A stretch of 7,337 bases of DNA from assembly GCA_017395715.1 (NCBI GenBank), contig JAFQNZ010000246.1, forward strand, positions 1 through 7,337, read 5' to 3'. Positions 6,160 to 7,337 of this stretch are shown here, one piece after another. Origin of the DNA: Clostridia bacterium (lineage in GTDB: Bacteria > Bacillota > Clostridia > Oscillospirales > CAG-272). Numbering within the stretch: the first letter of the stretch is position 1; every line of letters starts with the position of its first letter. Made by a program: the position numbers and the translations under genes. The notes under the pieces are model-generated. The model was not told the DNA's origin, did not search any database, and saw nothing but the letters and a program-made list of their open reading frames with translations.

Positions 6160-6188
6160 ATTATACTACATATTTTTGCTTTTGTAAA
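6160..6188 (-). promoter_or_regulatory. Promoter of the cysE-cysS operon
   Basis: On the minus strand TTTACA (6183-6188) as -35, a 17-bp spacer, and a perfect TATAAT (6160-6165) as -10. Predicted start near 6153, a few bases before Stem I of the T-box. Confidence 0.85.
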
Positions 6189-6369
6189 CTCCTTTTTTGA
6201 AAAAATGTTTGATTTTTCAATGGAAAAAACAAGAGCGTAAAACAAAAGCGTGTTCCTTTTCAAAATCCCCGATAAAAACACTTTCTTTTCACACATATTT
6301 CATGCTTTTATGTCAAAATTATTATGGTAAAATATGAATGTGAAAAAAAGCCGAAAAAACAAAATAATC
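6189..6369. other. AT-rich divergent promoter region, no gene seen
   Basis: This lies between the minus-strand cysE promoter and the plus-strand ABC promoter. It contains an 8-bp inverted repeat TTGAAAAA/TTTTTCAA (6197-6204, 6213-6220) just upstream of the cysE -35, and a widely spaced TTTTCACA/TGTGAAAA (6286-6293, 6339-6346). Either could be a regulator site, but AT-rich sequence gives such repeats easily. Confidence 0.4.
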
Positions 6370-6397
6370 TTGACTTGCGTATTTTTCTGTGTATAAT
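6370..6397 (+). promoter_or_regulatory. Promoter of the ABC transporter gene
   Basis: TTGACT (6370-6375) as -35, 16-bp spacer, perfect TATAAT (6392-6397) as -10. Predicted start near 6404, leaving a leader of about 84 nt before the TTG start codon. Confidence 0.8.
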
Positions 6398-6436
6398 GGT
6401 AATGTGTTTGTTTTTTTACGGTAAACTATGTACGGT

Positions 6437-6461
6437 GTGTAAGGGCTTTTGCCTGTTACAC
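6437..6461 (+). promoter_or_regulatory. Leader hairpin or operator upstream of the ABC gene
   Basis: GTGTAA (6437-6442) pairs with TTACAC (6456-6461), and GGC/GCC (6444-6446, 6451-6453) continue the stem around a TTTT loop. It lies in the predicted untranslated leader. The following CTCC (6461-6464) is complementary to GGAG of the ribosome site (6476-6479). It may be an RNA structure controlling translation or a DNA-protein operator; the sequence cannot decide. Confidence 0.35.
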
Positions 6462-6474
6462 TCCTGTTATTTTT

Positions 6475-6480
6475 GGGAGG
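6475..6480 (+). promoter_or_regulatory. Strong Shine-Dalgarno site that fixes a TTG start
   Basis: GGGAGG lies 7 nt before TTG at 6488-6490. It is the reason for choosing this non-ATG start: the frame has no ATG near the expected beginning of the ATPase domain, and residues 2-5 (LQLK) already match the family N-terminus. Confidence 0.85.
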
Positions 6481-6487
6481 TTCTACC

Positions 6488-7337
6488 TTGTTACAGCTTA
6501 AAAATATTGTGAAAGAGTACACGACCGGCAACTATACGGTTGGTGCGCTCAAGGGTGTGGATCTTGCGTTCCGCGACAGCGAGTTCGTTTCGATTCTCGG
6601 TCCGTCGGGTTGCGGCAAAACCACAATGCTGAACATCATCGGCGGTCTGGATGAATACACCTCGGGCGATCTTGTGATCAACGGTCGCTCTACCAAATCC
6701 TTTAAGGCTTCGGATTGGGATACTTACCGCAACCACTCGGTCGGTTTTGTTTTCCAAAGCTACAATCTTATTCCGCACCAAACGGTGCTTGCTAATGTGG
6801 AGCTTGCGCTCACGCTTTCGGGCGTTTCCAAGGCAGAACGCCGCCGCCGCGCCAAAGAGGCGCTTGAGCAGGTGGGTCTTGGCGATCAGCTTCACAAACG
6901 CCCCAACCAAATGTCGGGCGGTCAGATGCAGAGAGTTGCCATTGCGCGTGCGCTTGTTAACGATCCCGATATTCTGCTTGCCGACGAGCCGACAGGCGCG
7001 CTTGACACCGAAACCAGCGTTGCCATTATGGAGATCTTGCGCAAGATCTCCAAGGATCGTCTCATCATTATGGTAACCCACAACCCCGAGCTTGCCGAGG
7101 AGTATTCCACCCGTATCGTTCGCTTGCTTGACGGTAGGATCACAGACGATACCAATCCCGTCAGCGAAGAAGAAATTGTGGCGGCAGAGCCCGTTGCGAT
7201 GGAAAAAGCCAAAGCGGAACAAGCCAAGGGCAAGAGATCGATGTCTTTCTTCACAGCCCTTTCGCTTTCCTTTAACAACTTAATGACCAAGCGCGGCAGA
7301 ACATTCCTCACCTCGTTTGCGGGCAGTATCGGTATCA
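6488..7337 (+). CDS. ABC transporter ATP-binding/permease fusion protein, N-terminal part
   Basis: The frame starts at TTG and runs off the right edge after 283 codons. The ATPase domain is complete: Y11, Walker A GPSGCGKTT (38-46), Q-loop Q90, signature MSGGQMQRVAIARAL (142-156), Walker B ILLADEPTGALD (162-173, E167) and switch H198, ending at RLLDGRI. The closest family is the LolD/MacB/FtsE-like group, in which the ATPase powers a mechanotransmitting permease. After a charged linker (about 219-245) comes FFTALSLSFNNLMTKRGRTF and LTSFAGSIGI, the typical start of an FtsX/MacB-type permease with its first membrane segment, so ATPase and permease are fused in one chain. The substrate cannot be told; relatives export peptides or antibiotics or work on the envelope. 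The signature has Met after SGGQ where Gln is common. Own promoter and leader; no visible partner gene. Confidence 0.93.
   Translation, partial: MLQLKNIVKEYTTGNYTVGALKGVDLAFRDSEFVSILGPSGCGKTTMLNIIGGLDEYTSGDLVINGRSTKSFKASDWDTYRNHSVGFVFQSYNLIPHQTVLANVELALTLSGVSKAERRRRAKEALEQVGLGDQLHKRPNQMSGGQMQRVAIARALVNDPDILLADEPTGALDTETSVAIMEILRKISKDRLIIMVTHNPELAEEYSTRIVRLLDGRITDDTNPVSEEEIVAAEPVAMEKAKAEQAKGKRSMSFFTALSLSFNNLMTKRGRTFLTSFAGSIGI

Noticed and set aside
6197..6220. Terminator formed by TTGAAAAA/TTTTTCAA
   Set aside because: The stem has almost no GC and no T-run follows on either strand; at most a protein-binding site.
6428..6442. Four-codon leader peptide (MYGV) in the ABC leader, as in attenuation
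   Set aside because: There is no ribosome site before the ATG and no run of regulatory codons.
6324..6512. 62-codon plus-strand frame, Cys-rich, over the ABC promoter
   Set aside because: Its start lies upstream of the -35 box, there is no Shine-Dalgarno site, and it overlaps the TTG-started ABC gene; likely chance.
6491..7222. Long minus-strand open frame (243 codons) opposite the ABC gene
   Set aside because: It mirrors the ATPase coding frame, whose Walker and signature motifs are unmistakable, and no promoter or ribosome site precedes it.

Overview
The window looks like an ordinary chromosomal segment of a Gram-positive bacterium, most likely a clostridial-type Firmicute. The reasons are a Cys-type T-box riboswitch ahead of cysE-cysS, strong AGGAGG-like ribosome sites, a family-A DNA polymerase I with a decayed proofreading domain, and an ABC transporter that fuses an ATPase to an FtsX/MacB-type permease. 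The exact genus cannot be read from this sequence. Short GC-rich palindromic and terminal-inverted-repeat elements sit in three of the intergenic spaces.

Layout. (1) Positions 1-240, minus strand: the N-terminal 80 codons of an XRE-family helix-turn-helix regulator, with its own promoter and a perfect 12-bp palindrome at the expected transcription start. (2) Positions 241-791: a gene-free space of about 550 bp with two inverted copies of a 30-bp self-palindromic repeat, followed by the polA promoter. (3) Positions 792-3305, plus strand: polA (837 aa), closed by a rho-independent terminator. (4) Positions 3360-3548: a 189-bp MITE-like element with perfect 18-bp terminal inverted repeats, lying between two converging terminators. 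(5) Positions 5803-3598, minus strand: a cysE-cysS operon (serine O-acetyltransferase, then cysteinyl-tRNA synthetase, 7 nt apart). (6) Positions 5804-6188: the operon leader, with promoter, complete T-box with a UGC specifier, antiterminator, terminator, and then a small palindromic repeat between the T-box and cysE. (7) Positions 6189-6487: a divergent promoter region. (8) Positions 6488-7337, plus strand: the first 283 codons of an ABC ATPase/permease fusion, starting at TTG and cut by the window edge.

How the parts work together. CysE makes O-acetylserine, the precursor of cysteine, and CysS charges tRNA-Cys with cysteine. Uncharged tRNA-Cys, read by the T-box through the UGC specifier and the UGGA bulge, should stabilise the antiterminator and switch on both genes. 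PolA, the XRE regulator and the ABC transporter are separate transcription units with no visible functional link to this operon. I see no convincing new biological system. The items most worth checking are the three different mobile-looking repeat types, especially the one placed downstream of the T-box, and a possible bypass promoter there.
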